A DNA stretch of 64,000 nucleotides from Oegoconia quadripuncta (taxonomy: Eukaryota > Arthropoda > Insecta > Lepidoptera > Autostichidae). Each line of letters opens with the position of its first letter. The stretch's first letter is position 1. A model generated the notes under the pieces. The model worked only from the letters and a program-made list of their open reading frames with translations, was not told the DNA's origin and made no database searches. A program made the translations under genes and the position numbers. Shown piece after piece: positions 41,361 to 52,985 of the stretch. The stretch spans positions 33,982,853 through 34,046,852 of the forward strand of contig OX438742.1 of the NCBI GenBank assembly GCA_949316235.1, in the 5' to 3' direction.

Positions 41361-41494
41361 AGACCGTATTCTAAATGTTTCCATAGTCGACATCAGAAAA
41401 TTTCAAATTTCGATTCGAAGAAAAATAGGTAAATTTTTGAACAAAAGCGTATTCGAAATTTGAATATTTCCGACACCGAATGTAATACGGGCCA
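41361..41494. repeat. Foldback MITE, about 134 bp
   Basis: Left arm GACCGTATTCTAAATGTTTC and GTCGACATCAGAAAATTTCA, then AATTTCGA, is mirrored by the complemented right arm GGCCCGTATTACATTCGGTG, TCGGAAATATTCAAATTTCGA. Imperfect but collinear. Terminus shares GGCCCGTATTA with the foldback at 38086. Confidence 0.6.
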
Positions 41495-42074
41495 AGGTAA
41501 GATGCACTGCATGATAATAAATAGATATATATTACGGTGTACGGGTCATTGCTACAAATAAAATGGCACCATTTGATCGGTGTTAAAACGGAAGTTATAC
41601 ACCGACTTTGTTCGCGATGTATCGTATTATATGCTGATTTATGTTGCCAAAAATGTACAGCAAAGTTACCAAAAACATGCGAGTATCTTTTTATACATAC
41701 AAATAATATACATATTACTCGTAAAACTCACATGTTTAATCAATATTGTTTTACTTGCACTTTTATATAAGTAGTGAGCACAGACTAAAAAAATTTTGTC
41801 CGAGCCTAAGCCAAGTGTATAAGTCTACGTTATGTCAATTTAACGAGGAGGAAATTCCTTACTAGTCTGCATGTGTTTAAGATTGTTGCTTTTTGTAGTA
41901 GTGTGGCTATGGATGGATGAATGTCTAGTGTGTTGAGGCTGGTGTGAAGTGTTATTTAATATTAATATAATATATTTATGTACAAATCTTTTTCGCGCTT
42001 TTAATACTAAAATGCAAACATTATCATAGATTTTAAATTTTCAACGAATAGGCTACTTACCAGTTTTATGTTTA
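41495..42074. other. Intergenic, nothing recognised
   Basis: Two overlapping plus-strand frames near 41537-41774 coexist in AT-rich DNA, so neither is supported. Confidence 0.45.
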
Positions 42075-42280
42075 ACAACCGATTGGTGCAGGGATAGTAA
42101 ATTCTAATCCCGCGAGGGGTAAATGTTTATATTATGATGAATACGAACATTTATTCCCGAGTTATGGATGTTTATTTTAATATTTATGTATGTTTATCCG
42201 TTATTTATAGTAGGTATCAATAGTAAGAGTTTGGACTAAGTCGATGATTGGCGTAACTGTCCGAAGTTAAAAAAAATATT
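42075..42280 (+). repeat. SINE-B with damaged head
   Basis: CCGATTGGTGCAGGGATAGT, then AATTCTAATCCCGCGAGGGG (B box altered from TTCGAATCCC and part of the head deleted). Body ATGATGAATACGAACATTTA, TTCCCGAGTTATGGATGTTT, TTATGTATGTTTATCCGTTA; end ATTGGCGTAACTGTCCGAAG. Confidence 0.8.
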
Positions 42281-42374
42281 ATTAATAGATATCAGGATAG
42301 TTTTCGAGAGTATTATTATTCATTAATTACATTATATTTGTAGGAATATTAATAAAATCACGCACGTCACGACC

Positions 42375-42485
42375 TTAGGGCATGACCACACCGTCGTGTG
42401 GCACGTGCGTCTGTCGCGTGTCTTATTGTTTACAAGTTGCCGTGAAACGTGCCGCGGCCGCCGGCCCTTTGGGAGCTTTGGCCGC
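42375..42485. other. GC-rich patch with nested inverted repeats
   Basis: CCACACCGTCGTGTGG forms a hairpin. GGCACGTGCG near 42400 is answered by AACGTGCC near 42450. GCGGCCGCCGGCC follows. It contains a CACGTG E-box-like core. Could be a decayed repeat or regulatory sequence; no evidence for either. Confidence 0.35.
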
Positions 42486-42616
42486 TTTTTAATAATCAAT
42501 AGTAAATGGTCAAAGATATTGATTTTTCCCGAAGTGTCGCGGAGGTCAGATTACTTCTATGATTAGCTTTGTTGATTAGCTCCAGTGGTGTCGGTTAAAC
42601 AAGTTTATTATAAGTT

Positions 42617-42960
42617 TTTTTTTCATACATAACGGGTTAGCACTTGACCTCAATCACACCTGATATTAACTGAAGTTGAGGCCGAAGGTGGAAGCGTTCT
42701 GACCCGAAAACCCCATCTTATATGGGGAAGTGGCTATCTTATCTCTGACAACCGGAACATAACCATGCTATTAACATTGCTGTCTGGCAGCAGATTTAGA
42801 TAAGATGGTGGTAGTTACCCAAGCAGGCGGACATTTAAAATGCCCTACCACTAACCTAACAGAGTACTAAACATGCACATACGTACGTATGATCGAACCT
42901 CGCGGGTTATCCCATCGAATATCCTCCGAATCGTAAACCCTATGTTGTTTAAAGGCGGTT
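42617..42960 (-). repeat. SINE-A, nearly full length
   Basis: A 3' T-run (poly(A) in its own sense), then TAGCACTTGACCTCAATCAC, GATATTAACTGAAGTTGAGG, CCCCATCTTATATGGGGAAG, GATTTAGATAAGATGGTGGT, AAAATGCCCTACCACTAACC. The head is expanded by about 20 bp around the B box (CGTATGATCGAACCTCGCGG) and its A box is reduced to TTTAAAGGCGGTT. Confidence 0.85.
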
Positions 42961-43409
42961 AAAATTTTTGATTTGCATTTGAATTTGATTTAAACGTTTC
43001 AAGGGAATAACCAATTGCATATACCTCTACACCACATGATCTGCTATACTGACATAGATTAGCCTTGTGATGCTTGGTGATTAAAATCAAAGATTATATC
43101 AACAGTAGATCATGTGTTTTCAGGGCTGTACAAGAAATTGATTAGACCCTGTAAAGTTGTTGCTGATGGTGTAACTGACTTTTATGAGTATTTAGCTAAT
43201 AGCTAAGTATTAACTAAGGGTTGGAAAAATTATGATGAATTTATCTTAATATAGGTAGTTAATTTTGTACAAGTCCTCAAATGTGTTTACGTTTTTACAC
43301 AAACTAAGTTGATCAAACTTGAGATATCAATAGTATTTTCTTATTTAGAAGATAATAAAATATATTTTCACATCCCACATTGTAAAGTAAACAGTTCAGT
43401 AGCACTCAC
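42961..43409. other. Intergenic, nothing recognised
   Basis: AT-rich, no supported feature. Confidence 0.45.
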
Positions 43410-43476
43410 ATCTTGATACAAGTGTAGAAAGTTTCTCATTCCGTTTCGAATCCCGGCTCGTGTGCTGACCAGCCAT
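43410..43476 (-). other. Speculative first coding exon (22 codons)
   Basis: On the minus strand an ATG at 43476 opens MAGQHTSRDSKRNEKLSTLV and two more residues. It then meets a consensus-like splice donor, AGAT followed by GTGAGTG (GT at 43409-43408). The stretch is less AT-rich than its surroundings and the frame is open for 50 codons upstream as well. No second exon or promoter was identified and the peptide is not recognised, so this may be chance or transposon sequence. Confidence 0.15.
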
Positions 43477-45478
43477 AGCTGAAGTTAGAGGCGAACCGCA
43501 AGAATTCAGAGTACCAACTCCCTGGAAATGGTAGGAGAGACCACTGTTCAATAGGGTAACTAACGAATGCGCTAAGGAGACGGAAAAGGAAAAGGTTACT
43601 AAGAATAAACCCGACATTAGCAAAATAAAACGAAGAGTGTCAATCCGATCGCCTTATCATTTGTATAATTATTAATACGTCCGAGATCGCGGGCGTTACT
43701 GGTGACTGAGATAGTGACAAAAAACAATAAAATCTTAAGTGAATAGTTTTAATGTGTGTAAGTTTAGAAGGAGGCTATAGTAGATGTGTATGTCTCTTGC
43801 CGAAAATCAGGTCATACATAAGAATTATGACGCTACTAATATGCGGGTGGGCTGGCGATCCGTGACTTCAAATACTTTGAGCGAATTACAGTAATGTTTT
43901 ACACTACTACCTTTGTGTCTATAATTTATTAGCGAAGACGATGTGTCATTTGTCGTTGACATAAAAATTACAACATTACGTTTACTGGTTAGTAAAATAG
44001 AAAGTAATATTGCCAACCATATTTTAATAATGATAACGGATCACCATACATATAAGTGCGGGCAAATGAACAAAGTAGTTAGTTAATTATTTCTCACGTC
44101 TTTTAAACAGTCAATTTGCAACCAGACTCGCTAAATAACATGATAATACCTGAGTTTTAAATCTCACAGGCTTTAAAATATTTTATAGTTACTGATTACA
44201 ATTATAATAAGTAATACAAAAATATCTACATACCTCCTCATTTTCTCACACACAATATCTACTGAATTTATAGCGAGGTTTACGATAATGACCTTCTCTC
44301 AAATATTTAAATTGTTTGCAATGGAACTTTTGATGTGACAAATATAACTACCATTATACCACTTCTGAGTACAGTTAAACTCATTACTATTCATAGTTAT
44401 TTTATATTTAGAAGGTATTTATATTCAAATGCTAATCGATACAATAATCACTTTTACCGCAGTAATGTTTGACATAGTTACTTCTCGTCAGTGAGTCCTT
44501 GGGTTTAAAATTACGTGGGGCAATATAATGAGGTCAGTGATTCTCATTAGTGGGTGTATTACTGCCCTAATGTTCACTCGCCTCTACTTACTTGGTATTT
44601 TGTAAAAAGCTCACACACTTGAATGAAAATCTTATACTAACAACACAACTTCATAAAGACCTTTGGATATTTTTTTTAAATTATACATATTACAGATTCT
44701 ATTTTCCAAATTTTTAGGTTTTTTTAGAGCTTTTTCTTAGTTGCGTTAGAAATGTCCGTGTGTGAAAAACCCAGGACACGGGATCAACAATACACGCACA
44801 AACGTGCATTTTCTCTAAATATGTCCCAATTGCGACTTTTTGCAATATCTATGAAGGTGATTAGAGCGTTTTGCTAGCTAAAGCTGCTAATGCAAATGTG
44901 TGCCACACAATGGTCAACCAAAATGTGCAACCACACAATAATGACGCAGATTGCGTTGCCTTTGCCGCATGCAATGGCGTTAGTGCAATTGACGCCACGG
45001 AAATACACCTTTTAGCGTATTTCGAACCAACAATGACATGCACCGTTGCACAAAAGGACAGTTTCTGACCAAAATGACGTTTGGGTAATCAAAATATCTA
45101 ATGTGTTGCGAATTGGTTAATTATTGGTCTTCATCTGTTCTCCACTTATTATATCTTATATATCTACTTATTTAGTCGTGTGTTCATCTTCATGATACAT
45201 ATACAAGGATGAGTTTAATTATAAATTATTTTATTGTATTCTTGTCTATATCATCTTGTCGCAGCGGTTAACTAGGACACAAATCAATCATGTGATAAAT
45301 TACTTGTGATATATTTTTTTGTTTGTGTGTAATCTTTTTGTTGTAAGCACTACATAAAGCTTACAGTATTTAAGTATAATTAAGGACCTACATTCTTTCA
45401 GTCAATCTTTAAATACAAAAAAAATCTTACCTTAGGCAAAACGCCATAGGAACTGTACTTTGTTCGCGGGTACATACG
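43477..45478. other. Intergenic; TGCAA-rich segment at 44740-45070
   Basis: Mostly AT-rich with nothing recognised. The segment around 44740-45070 is different. It is less AT-rich, repeats TGCAA/TTGCA words (TTTTTGCAATATC, AATGCAAATGTG, GCATGCAATGG, CGTTGCACAAAA) and is open for about 60 codons on both strands without an ATG on the plus strand. Not assigned. Confidence 0.4.
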
Positions 45479-45659
45479 CTATAATGAGAGAGCAATCGGA
45501 AATGGAACTAGCAACGGCATATGTCGAGGTAAAGGGTTGAATCGCCTTTGACACCTTCGGCTGCGTCCCATTGTGTCTTTCAAATTTGTGGAAAAAACGC
45601 TGCAGCACCCGCTGCGCGGTCCGTTGCCTTGTGGATTACGGACAGGGACGGATTGGTGT
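45479..45659 (-). other. Open, GC-balanced block beside a LINE tail
   Basis: The minus strand is open from 45739 to 45479 with a peptide including HQSVPVRNPQGNGPRSGCCS and FSTNLKDTMGRSRRCQRRFN. It lies directly upstream (same strand) of nothing, and the LINE tail at 45660 precedes it in minus-strand order. I suspect repeat-derived sequence but cannot name it. Confidence 0.25.
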
Positions 45660-45780
45660 AATAGAAAATTATTAAAATACAATACAATACAAATACACTT
45701 TATTGTACAAAAGGATAACATACATTTTACAAAACACAATACTGATAATTATACTTTTTTATTATATTATATTACAATAC
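45660..45780 (-). mobile_element. LINE 3'-terminal fragment
   Basis: On the minus strand: TTATCCTTTTGTACAATAAA, GTG, then TATTTGTATTGTATTGTATT. This is an AATAAAG motif followed by a short tandem (TTGTA/ATTGT) tail, the usual lepidopteran LINE ending. No coding part recognisable. Confidence 0.5.
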
Positions 45781-46284
45781 CTTTATTATAGGTAAATAAA
45801 GAACCAAACCTAATGAAGATTCATTACTGCGTCTTTCTCTATCTATAGTATAATTATCCCACTGTACAGCATCAGATTAATTAAACCTAATATACCGGAC
45901 GAGTAAGTGAAATACAATTTATTGGGATTAGGTAGTTTAATAATTTTTTCAAAAACACACGCGCCGTCCTGCCATTGATATGCGACTTGGATTTGTCGGG
46001 TTCCTAACATGCGAACTTTATTTGGCATTTTCTCCAAGTTTTCTCTATTCACACATTTAACGCTTTAGTCGATGAGAGTTTTGAAAAAAAAACTACCCAT
46101 GCCAATACCGTCTATTTCACTTACCTAATATGCCCTGTTTTTTCCTTACGGTAAAAAAACTCACCCGTATATAGGTAGGTATTGGTACCTACGTTATAGA
46201 ATAAGTAGAATAGTGTACGTACAGTACAATTTCCATGGGCAATATAATCATTAATACATATTAATATTTTAACATCAATTTTTA
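45781..46284. other. Intergenic, nothing recognised
   Basis: No feature supported; AT-rich with TACCTA words. Confidence 0.45.
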
Positions 46285-46377
46285 CAGCAATGTGCGTAAA
46301 CCGGTTATCAGAGATAAGATAGCCAGTCCCTCAAATAAGATGGAGTTTCCGGGTCAGTTCAGTCTTCCACCTTTCAG
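46285..46377 (+). repeat. SINE-A internal fragment
   Basis: AGCAATGTGCGTAAACCGGT, TATCAGAGATAAGATAGCCA, GTCCCTCAAATAAGATGGAG, TTTCCGGGTCAGTTCAGTCT. It ends where a LINE fragment on the other strand begins. Confidence 0.75.
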
Positions 46378-46664
46378 TCTCTGTGCAACAAACTGGAGAG
46401 GTAAGGCACGACAAGAAGGTGCGCCATAGAATGCGTGATGCAGCTGTCGCACTTGTCATCATTAGAGAAACGCCATATCTTCCTGAAATTTTTGCACCTG
46501 CCAACGCCCGACCGAAGTCTATTCACGGCCTTCCAGGCGGGCCAGGGGAGATCTTTTCCTGGTGGCGGGCAATACTCACAGTAATTTAAAGCCTTTGTGA
46601 ATCTTTTTAATATAGCCTGAGGGGCAGCTTTACACAAGCCTATACCTTGAGTGTACACTGACAA
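46374..46664 (-). pseudogene. LINE ORF2 C-terminal fragment
   Basis: 96 codons open on the minus strand: ALNYCEYCPPPGKDLPWPAW, KAVNRLRSGVGRCKNFRKIW, RFSNDDKCDSCITHSMAHLL, VVPYLSSLLHRD. The W-K-x-x-N-R-x-R-x-G-x-G-R-C block followed by CDxC...H.....P is the C-terminal zinc-knuckle-like region of a Jockey/CR1-group reverse transcriptase. The second and later cysteines are altered (SCI for CG, VVP for VCP), so it is decayed although the frame is still open. Related to 16302. Confidence 0.75.
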
Positions 46665-48781
46665 CTACAGGGCATTGTGCGGGATCCCCTGTAGTACTGT
46701 AGTGCGTGTGGGATATTTCATTTTCTTGATTCTTCTGATAAACATTCATGTTCTTGCTATTTATTTATAATTCATATATTTATTACATTACACATGTCAT
46801 AATTACAATACGTAGGTAAGTACTAACATCCACATGTACCTTGTCAGGCATGGCAATATGGAGGAAAGGGATATTTATGTTGATAATGTCGTTTCAATTA
46901 CCAATAGTTATAATTTTTATGAAGCTACATATGTATGTTGTAAGTTTAAAGAAAGTGCTCCAATTCCACAGTCAATCAACAATAAACAAAAAATAACAAA
47001 TTAAAAGTACACCCTATCCTATTTCAACGAATATAATAAGATGTTTTATATTTTTTTTATTTTTATTTATAATATATATAATAATTTAAATAGAATCAAG
47101 CACGAGGCAAGTTGAACATGTGGCATTTACAGACGACAAGTACTGCAATTTCCTAGTCTGTTGCTTATCTGTACATATTTATTTATATTAAGAGCATGTT
47201 TCACTACTTTATACGTACTGCTCGTGTGTACGAAGAAATTAAAACTACTGCTAGTTCATCCTGAACAATGAACTTCTTCTCAGCTCGCATAATTTGAACG
47301 TGGCTTAACGCTTAGATATTCAATATATGTGCACTAATGGAAATGTTTCGTCATAGTCCCGTAAAGGAAGGATAGAGTCCAGCCCTGTGCTCGTTACTAA
47401 CGTCGTCGGCGCGGGCGCATGCGTTGCGTTATTATTTTATTAGTCGCGACGTCCGTCACGGTATATGTTAATATGCGCACCCGCTGGGTATATACCTAGC
47501 ACGTACTCACAATTGGACACGATGTCGTATTCACGATTACTTCAAATTGAGTTGTCTACCCTTAAAAAAATATTAAGTGAATTCTATTATTTGTATTAAT
47601 ACTATAAAAAAGTCATACTTATTATTCATAACGAAGTATCCTTTCTTAGTAGGTGGAAGGAATCATGTCAAGATCTGTCCAACAGGTTACGTTGTAGACG
47701 CGTATTCTTATTGTATTAGTATGTAGGTAATATCTTTATTAACCAAATTTTTAAGGAGACATACATTTAAAAAAAAATCTGTCATTTTGGGTATCTGGAC
47801 ACATCCTTGTTGCAGAACTTTGTATGCAGGCTGTCTATAAAGCCATTAAATCTAACAAAAGTTAGCATAACTCATTATAGTGACTACCAGTCTATCAAAT
47901 TCTACAATCAAAAGAACCTAAGACGTGTCTCAACTCTGCCACCGAGCAGAGATTTCTGAGAACTTGAAATTGAAGACCATGAAGCATTAAGAAGATCAGC
48001 ACAAATTACACTGTGATGTCAAACAACTCAACCGTAAAATCATAAGGCAAATGTGTCAAGGCAACATCTACCTTGGATGTAGTGTTAATTTACTAGTCGT
48101 TACCTAAGTAACATTTAATCGTACATTCAGCACAATAAGATAGCTTAATCAGCAGAAGTCCCTGAACACTTATTCCTAATATAAGAAAAGTTTAATGCCA
48201 TTAGGTCTATAGGTAAACGTTTAACCTAATTGACAGGCCTGGCCCGAAACAGTACCCCGTTTGACTTTTAATGATTTTTCCTATGGTTTACAGCTTTTGG
48301 TATCGATTTTTGAGATACCGACATGTGTACAGTTTGCTACTATAGTGTTTAACAGTTGTTTTGAGCATGTTACCACAAATTCAAGTTTCTGGTAACCACT
48401 AAAGAGATAATAATTTAACTTTGTTTATCTTAGGCACGTTTAATAAAATGATCTCAAGATTGAAATGAACTTAAGTTAAGGCCGCCGAATTGTAGGTACT
48501 CTTTATAATATATTATTTTGTAAAATGTACCTACATTTTCCTTTTGTGCATTAAAATTGAATTGTATTGTTGATGGATAAATGGACAACAAAATCATTCC
48601 ATAAATATAGGTTTTTTATTGCCTAATGGGGTATTCGTATGGAACCCTGAGAAATAGACCAACCAAACCAAGTAGGTATACGTACTAATATGTAAGCTGA
48701 TGGGAATAGCAATATGTTACTTCTTTTGATCCAAAGATTTGTTATTCAGCAAGTACGAGGGACTATTAGTACACAACTTAA
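46665..48781. other. Intergenic, nothing recognised
   Basis: 2.1 kb. A GC-richer patch at 47385-47455 (ACGTCGTCGGCGCGGGCGCA) is unexplained. The rest is AT-rich. Confidence 0.45.
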
Positions 48782-48960
48782 TAGAAAGAAAGAAAACATT
48801 TATTCAGCTTACAATGTCCATGTACAAGAAAATGTTACATTGAAATATTAATACTGGACTAAATAATGCAGGCTAAAATTGGTTCCAGCTCAGCATAATG
48901 CTGTGGCATGAAACATAGCGCTGATTTTCAGCTGGCACCTTTGAGGCTGGTATCGATTTC
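48782..48960 (-). mobile_element. LINE 3' UTR fragment with (TTTC)n tail
   Basis: On the minus strand: AAGGTGCCAGCTGAAAATCA, GCGCTATGTTTCATGCCACA, GCATTATGCTGAGCTGGAAC, ending AGCTGAATAAATGTTTTCTT and TCTTTCTAT. AATAAATG followed by a TTTC-rich tail and the 'AAAATCAGCGC...GTTTCATGC' block form a recurring lepidopteran LINE 3' UTR. Confidence 0.65.
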
Positions 48961-51367
48961 GGCATAGAAAGAAGTTGAAGAATCTTGAAAGTGAGGCAAC
49001 CTTGAGCCTTCCAATCACACGTCAGAACATAAACTATTTTGTTGAAGTAAAGTTACGTAATAGCCCCACTGATTACCACCGACGATGATTATCGTAACGG
49101 ACGGTAGTCCGTTGCTTTAGTAGGGGTCAGCAGTGACATAAAGAGAAGATTTCAATCGACAAGCCGGACATAAACTGGTGGATGGGTTCATATCATAAAG
49201 CGACATTTACCTAATAATGTTAGACAAATATACAAAATGCTTGGATATTTTTTGTCTTAAAAAAACCAGTATGTACACGTAGCATGACGTTGTTTGTCGC
49301 GCGCGACGTAGAAGTGAGAGTGGGATAGCTGTATATTTCCAACAAATATAGTTATAGTTATTTAGATATAGTTATTGTTATTTAGTCATGGTTGTTTAGT
49401 TAAAGTTACAATATTATATTTGCATCTTGATCATACGTTCCAATTAAGTTAAGAGTGGATATTTCTGGCACAGGCATTTTGAGGCTTAATCATACAACAC
49501 ATCGATAATTGTATGATTTGGAATTTGGAATTTGGAAAAGTCTTAATTTTTAAAAGTAACGGCTTTATAAAAGTTTCTGCGAATCTAAGAAATAATATGG
49601 AAAGCTCATGAAAAGAGCTGTGTTCAAGTTTATTTCATTATGTTTATTTTATTATGTGATTTGGCTCAGACGTAAAAAAAATATTTCATGTGAAACCTTG
49701 AAAATATATTCTATTTTCCAAATAAAAAAAAAATAATAAAATAAAAAATAAAAAGCTATAGAATCGTAGGAGTTGGTACATATGATTAACGAAGAAAAAA
49801 ATCTCCAATTTCATAGGTAAAGACCTAATATTATCCATAGAAGCAGGACCATTCTCATTATCCAGATTGTCAATTCCTTAGAAACCTCGAGAAAATCAAG
49901 AATAGTTAAATTACATATCTAACAACGAGTTAACTGTCAGTATCTATGTATATCCATATAGAATAGAACAATAATAAAACTTCTCTAAACTCATAAAGAT
50001 GTTCCCAAGGTGGAACAATTTGTAGTCTACGTACGTAACGTACCTACCAAATATCTATCTTACTATAAATGGGTTGACTACTTTTAACTTCATCTAGTTA
50101 TTTCATGTATGAATATCATTATTTTTTTTTGGACTAATATTTTCTAATTGGATAAGCAATTCATCAATAAATTCAGAAAAATATTTTTCGAACGTGCAAG
50201 CATATTGTTTAAGCTCATCCATTTTTAAATTATGCCCAGAATTATAGGGGTAGCAGCAATTTCGAGGGCCATTGTTTACCCCTTCAGTTGGGTCGGTTTT
50301 ATGATTTAACGACAGAAAACAATATAAATGCTAGTACAAATAATTTCAATTAGATATTATATCATACTTATAGGTCGAGGTAAGGAATGACTGTTTTAAT
50401 CTTTAGGATTAAAGGAGGAGGAAGGATGAAGGATTAGTTCATAGATTAGGTATTTGTTTAAATTGTAAAAAATATATATTTTAAATAGAATTAAATCTTT
50501 TAAATAAGTTAAGACTTCACCTTTTCTATTTTATATTTAATTTGTATCGGTTTTAGTTGGAAGGGTCGTGAGTTTTGGCGTACCTAATAGAGAAGAGGCC
50601 ATAGGGCCCATGGGTAGTGGGTGGATGTGAGTTGAGATTGATTGATTAAGATACTTTAAGTTTTCAAGTCTAAAATTCTGGAAACCAATCGTAACTATAA
50701 TTTTAGATCAAGCAAGTTCATCTTTCAGGTTTCATGAGTTTACCCATTGAGTACATTTTTGATTTATGGTATATTTATAGAATACATCGAAAATTGAAGA
50801 AAATTTAAATATAGATAGATAGGTAAAGCATTTATTTACGCCACTGCGTCCACACACATACACAAAAATTAAAGAAAATAAAAATGAAATATACACACAA
50901 ATAAAAAAAATTAAAAATAAAATTAAATAAAGCAACAGAAAATAATACAAAGAGAGTGTGTGCCGCTGTAACACAAATGGGTCATAACTCAGTAGGTATA
51001 AGTTTTTCTTTTATTCTTTAGAAATTAATGGAATAGAATGTTTGTGTTTGCGAATTTAAAAAAAGTAGGTAAATGTTTTTAAAAAATCTGTGAATCTGTG
51101 TAATTCATTATTTGTGTTCTTTGCAGATATTTTCGGTTTGATTTATTTTTGAAGTAGTACTGGTTAGACCGTAATTAGGTATCATCCTGGCCGAGCATTA
51201 ATTAAAAGTCTGAGCCGAAGGCGAAAAAATTGCTAAGAAAAGTAACACATCAGCAATATGATGGCAATTTGAAATCTCAATAGAGTTATTTCGAATTCGG
51301 AATCAATAAAATTCCAGGGAGTAAGTATGAAATTTCGTTACATTATTAATTGAAATTAAAACTATCC

Positions 51368-51373
<6 letters not shown>
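48961..51373. other. Intergenic, AT-rich
   Basis: Low complexity near 49345-49400 (repeated TAGTTAT words), 49720-49760 and 50870-50950 (A-rich). No exon, repeat family or RNA recognised. Confidence 0.45.

Positions 51374-51401
<28 letters not shown>
51374..51401. repeat. (TA)14 microsatellite
   Basis: Uninterrupted TA alternation next to a SINE-B tail. Confidence 0.9.
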
Positions 51402-51409
<8 letters not shown>

Positions 51410-51526
51410 TTTCTAACAACTGCACAAATTATCTAGTCCCAATGTAGGCAAAGCCTGTACTATGGATCCAACATAATGGTTAAACATACGTAAATATTTA
51501 TATAAACATGCATCAACATTCGACCA
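51402..51526 (-). repeat. SINE-B, 3' half of a split copy
   Basis: AACTGCACAAATTATCTAGT, CCCAATGTAGGCAAAGCCTG, AATGGTTAAACATACGTAAA, TATTTATATAAACATGC. The other half resumes at 51800 after an inserted SINE-B2. Confidence 0.75.
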
Positions 51527-51799
51527 CCTGTTTGGTGTAGTGGTTAGCAACTCTGACCACTATACCAAAAGGTTGCGGGTTCGAATCCCGCTAGGGGTAT
51601 ATATTTGTGTGATGAATACGGACATGTGTACCAGAGTTATGGATGTTTTCATTTATAATAAATATTTATTTACAAAAAAAATGTATTTATGTAGTATATC
51701 AACCATCTGGTATCCACAACACAAGCTTATAGTTGCTTAAAGTGAAACTAGATGGAGCTGTGTGTATGTCAAGGATATTTATTTATTATTATTATTATC
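51527..51799 (+). repeat. SINE-B2 inserted into SINE-B
   Basis: CACCTGTTTGGTGTAGTGGT, TAGCAACTCTGACCACTATA, B box AGGTTGCGGGTTCGAATCCC, body TGTGATGAATACGGACATGT, 3' part ACCATCTGGTATCCACAACA and GAAACTAGATGGAGCTGTGT, tail (ATT)n. Full length, and closely similar to the copy at 38723. ATCAA occurs at both junctions and may be the target duplication. Confidence 0.85.
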
Positions 51800-51915
51800 A
51801 ATCGGGAATAAATGTTCTTATTCATCGCACAAACATTTACCTCTAGCAGAATACGAACCCGCAACCATGGGTTTCAAAAGCACCTTACTACTATCCCTTA
51901 CACCAATGCATTCCT
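51800..51915 (-). repeat. SINE-B, 5' half of a split copy
   Basis: ATCGGGAATAAATGTTCTTA, CATCGCACAAACATTTACCT, B-box complement AATACGAACCCGCAACCATG, A-box complement TACTATCCCTTACACCAATG. Continues the copy at 51402. Confidence 0.75.
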
Positions 51916-52867
51916 AAAAGATAAACCCCACGATCGCCAATATGTCCTTTTTAATCAAAGATAAACTTGTCACATTTTTTTGGAAATTCTGAAATATATT
52001 TAACTAATATACATATTTACCAATATTCTTGTAAATAATAATGCAGAACTATGTTTCCCGAATAAAGAACTTGAAATTCATTTAATAATGTAAATTCTAA
52101 GTCATGTAAATATTCAGAGACAGCTTACATACGATTGCAATAAAAGTTCTGCTATTCGGCACTAGATGGCGCCAGAGGTCTTGAGAAGATAGAGTAGTAA
52201 CGCACTATAATAATCATGGCACAATAATAAAATTGTATAACAAGTAAAATAATAAAATTGTTATTTTACTTGAAATTAATGTCTAAGCACGTGTATAATT
52301 ACCTACCTAATGAATATACGGTATTCGTGTCGTAATACTCGAACACAAGTAGCGCACTGGGTACTCACTATCTGAACCTCTAATTCAAATGTGTTTTAGT
52401 TAGTCTTCTGTTGATTTCACAAAAGCTACATTAGTTAGAAACACCGTTTCATTTCTTCCTGTAATCCAGGAATGAAACTCTACCAGCAGCGTTAGAATGT
52501 TCATTTTTCATGTTGGGAAACAAAGAATGACATTTATTTAAGCTACGAAAGTCACAAACTAGTCCAATTAAAATAAAAAAAAAAGGTTATGAATATTTAA
52601 TTGTCGCTTTGTAATTGGGTCATTATTTTCTATAACTATGCTAAGCTATGGATATAGCTTTAGATGATATCGAAGTAATCGATAGTGAACGGACAGATCC
52701 AAAGCGTGCAACCACTATAAGAATACCTTTTTGGTACGGAACTCCAAGAACGACAAATCTACACGTCCCCATTGTTGGGGCACAGCCACCTCTCACTGTA
52801 AGTGGGTATAATACCACGCAGGACCAGTGCGGACTGCAAGATTTTTGTCAGACTAGGGCTGACTTGC
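51916..52867. other. Intergenic; one open frame of 74 codons
   Basis: The plus-strand frame 52648-52872 (MDIALDDIEVIDSERTDPKR at its start) is GC-richer than its flanks. A short part (RIPFWYGT) resembles ARIPFEFGT in the insertion at 39122, with matching bases AGAATACCTTTT. No identification. Confidence 0.3.
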
Positions 52868-52985
52868 TTTAACGACTGGCGTCAATTTAAAACAACCGGG
52901 ACCGATTATATTTAACGTGCACTTCGAAGCACGGAAACATTAAAATAACACTAGTGGTCACCCATCCAAGGAGAACCCGCCTAAC
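52868..52985 (-). repeat. SINE with 5S-rRNA-like head, copy 2
   Basis: On the minus strand: TCCTTGGATGGGTGACCACT (end of the 5S-like part), TTTCCGTGCTTCGAAGTGCA, CGTTAAATATAATCGGTCCC, GGTTGTTTTAAATTGACGCC, AGTCGTTAAAG. Less of the 5S-like head remains than in the copy at 24955, but the GCTTCGGA-type block and the GGTCCCGG block are clear. Confidence 0.65.

Noticed and set aside
45479..45739. 86-residue minus-strand protein
   Set aside because: Upper part overlaps a LINE 3' tail and the rest looks repeat-derived; no start context or domain.
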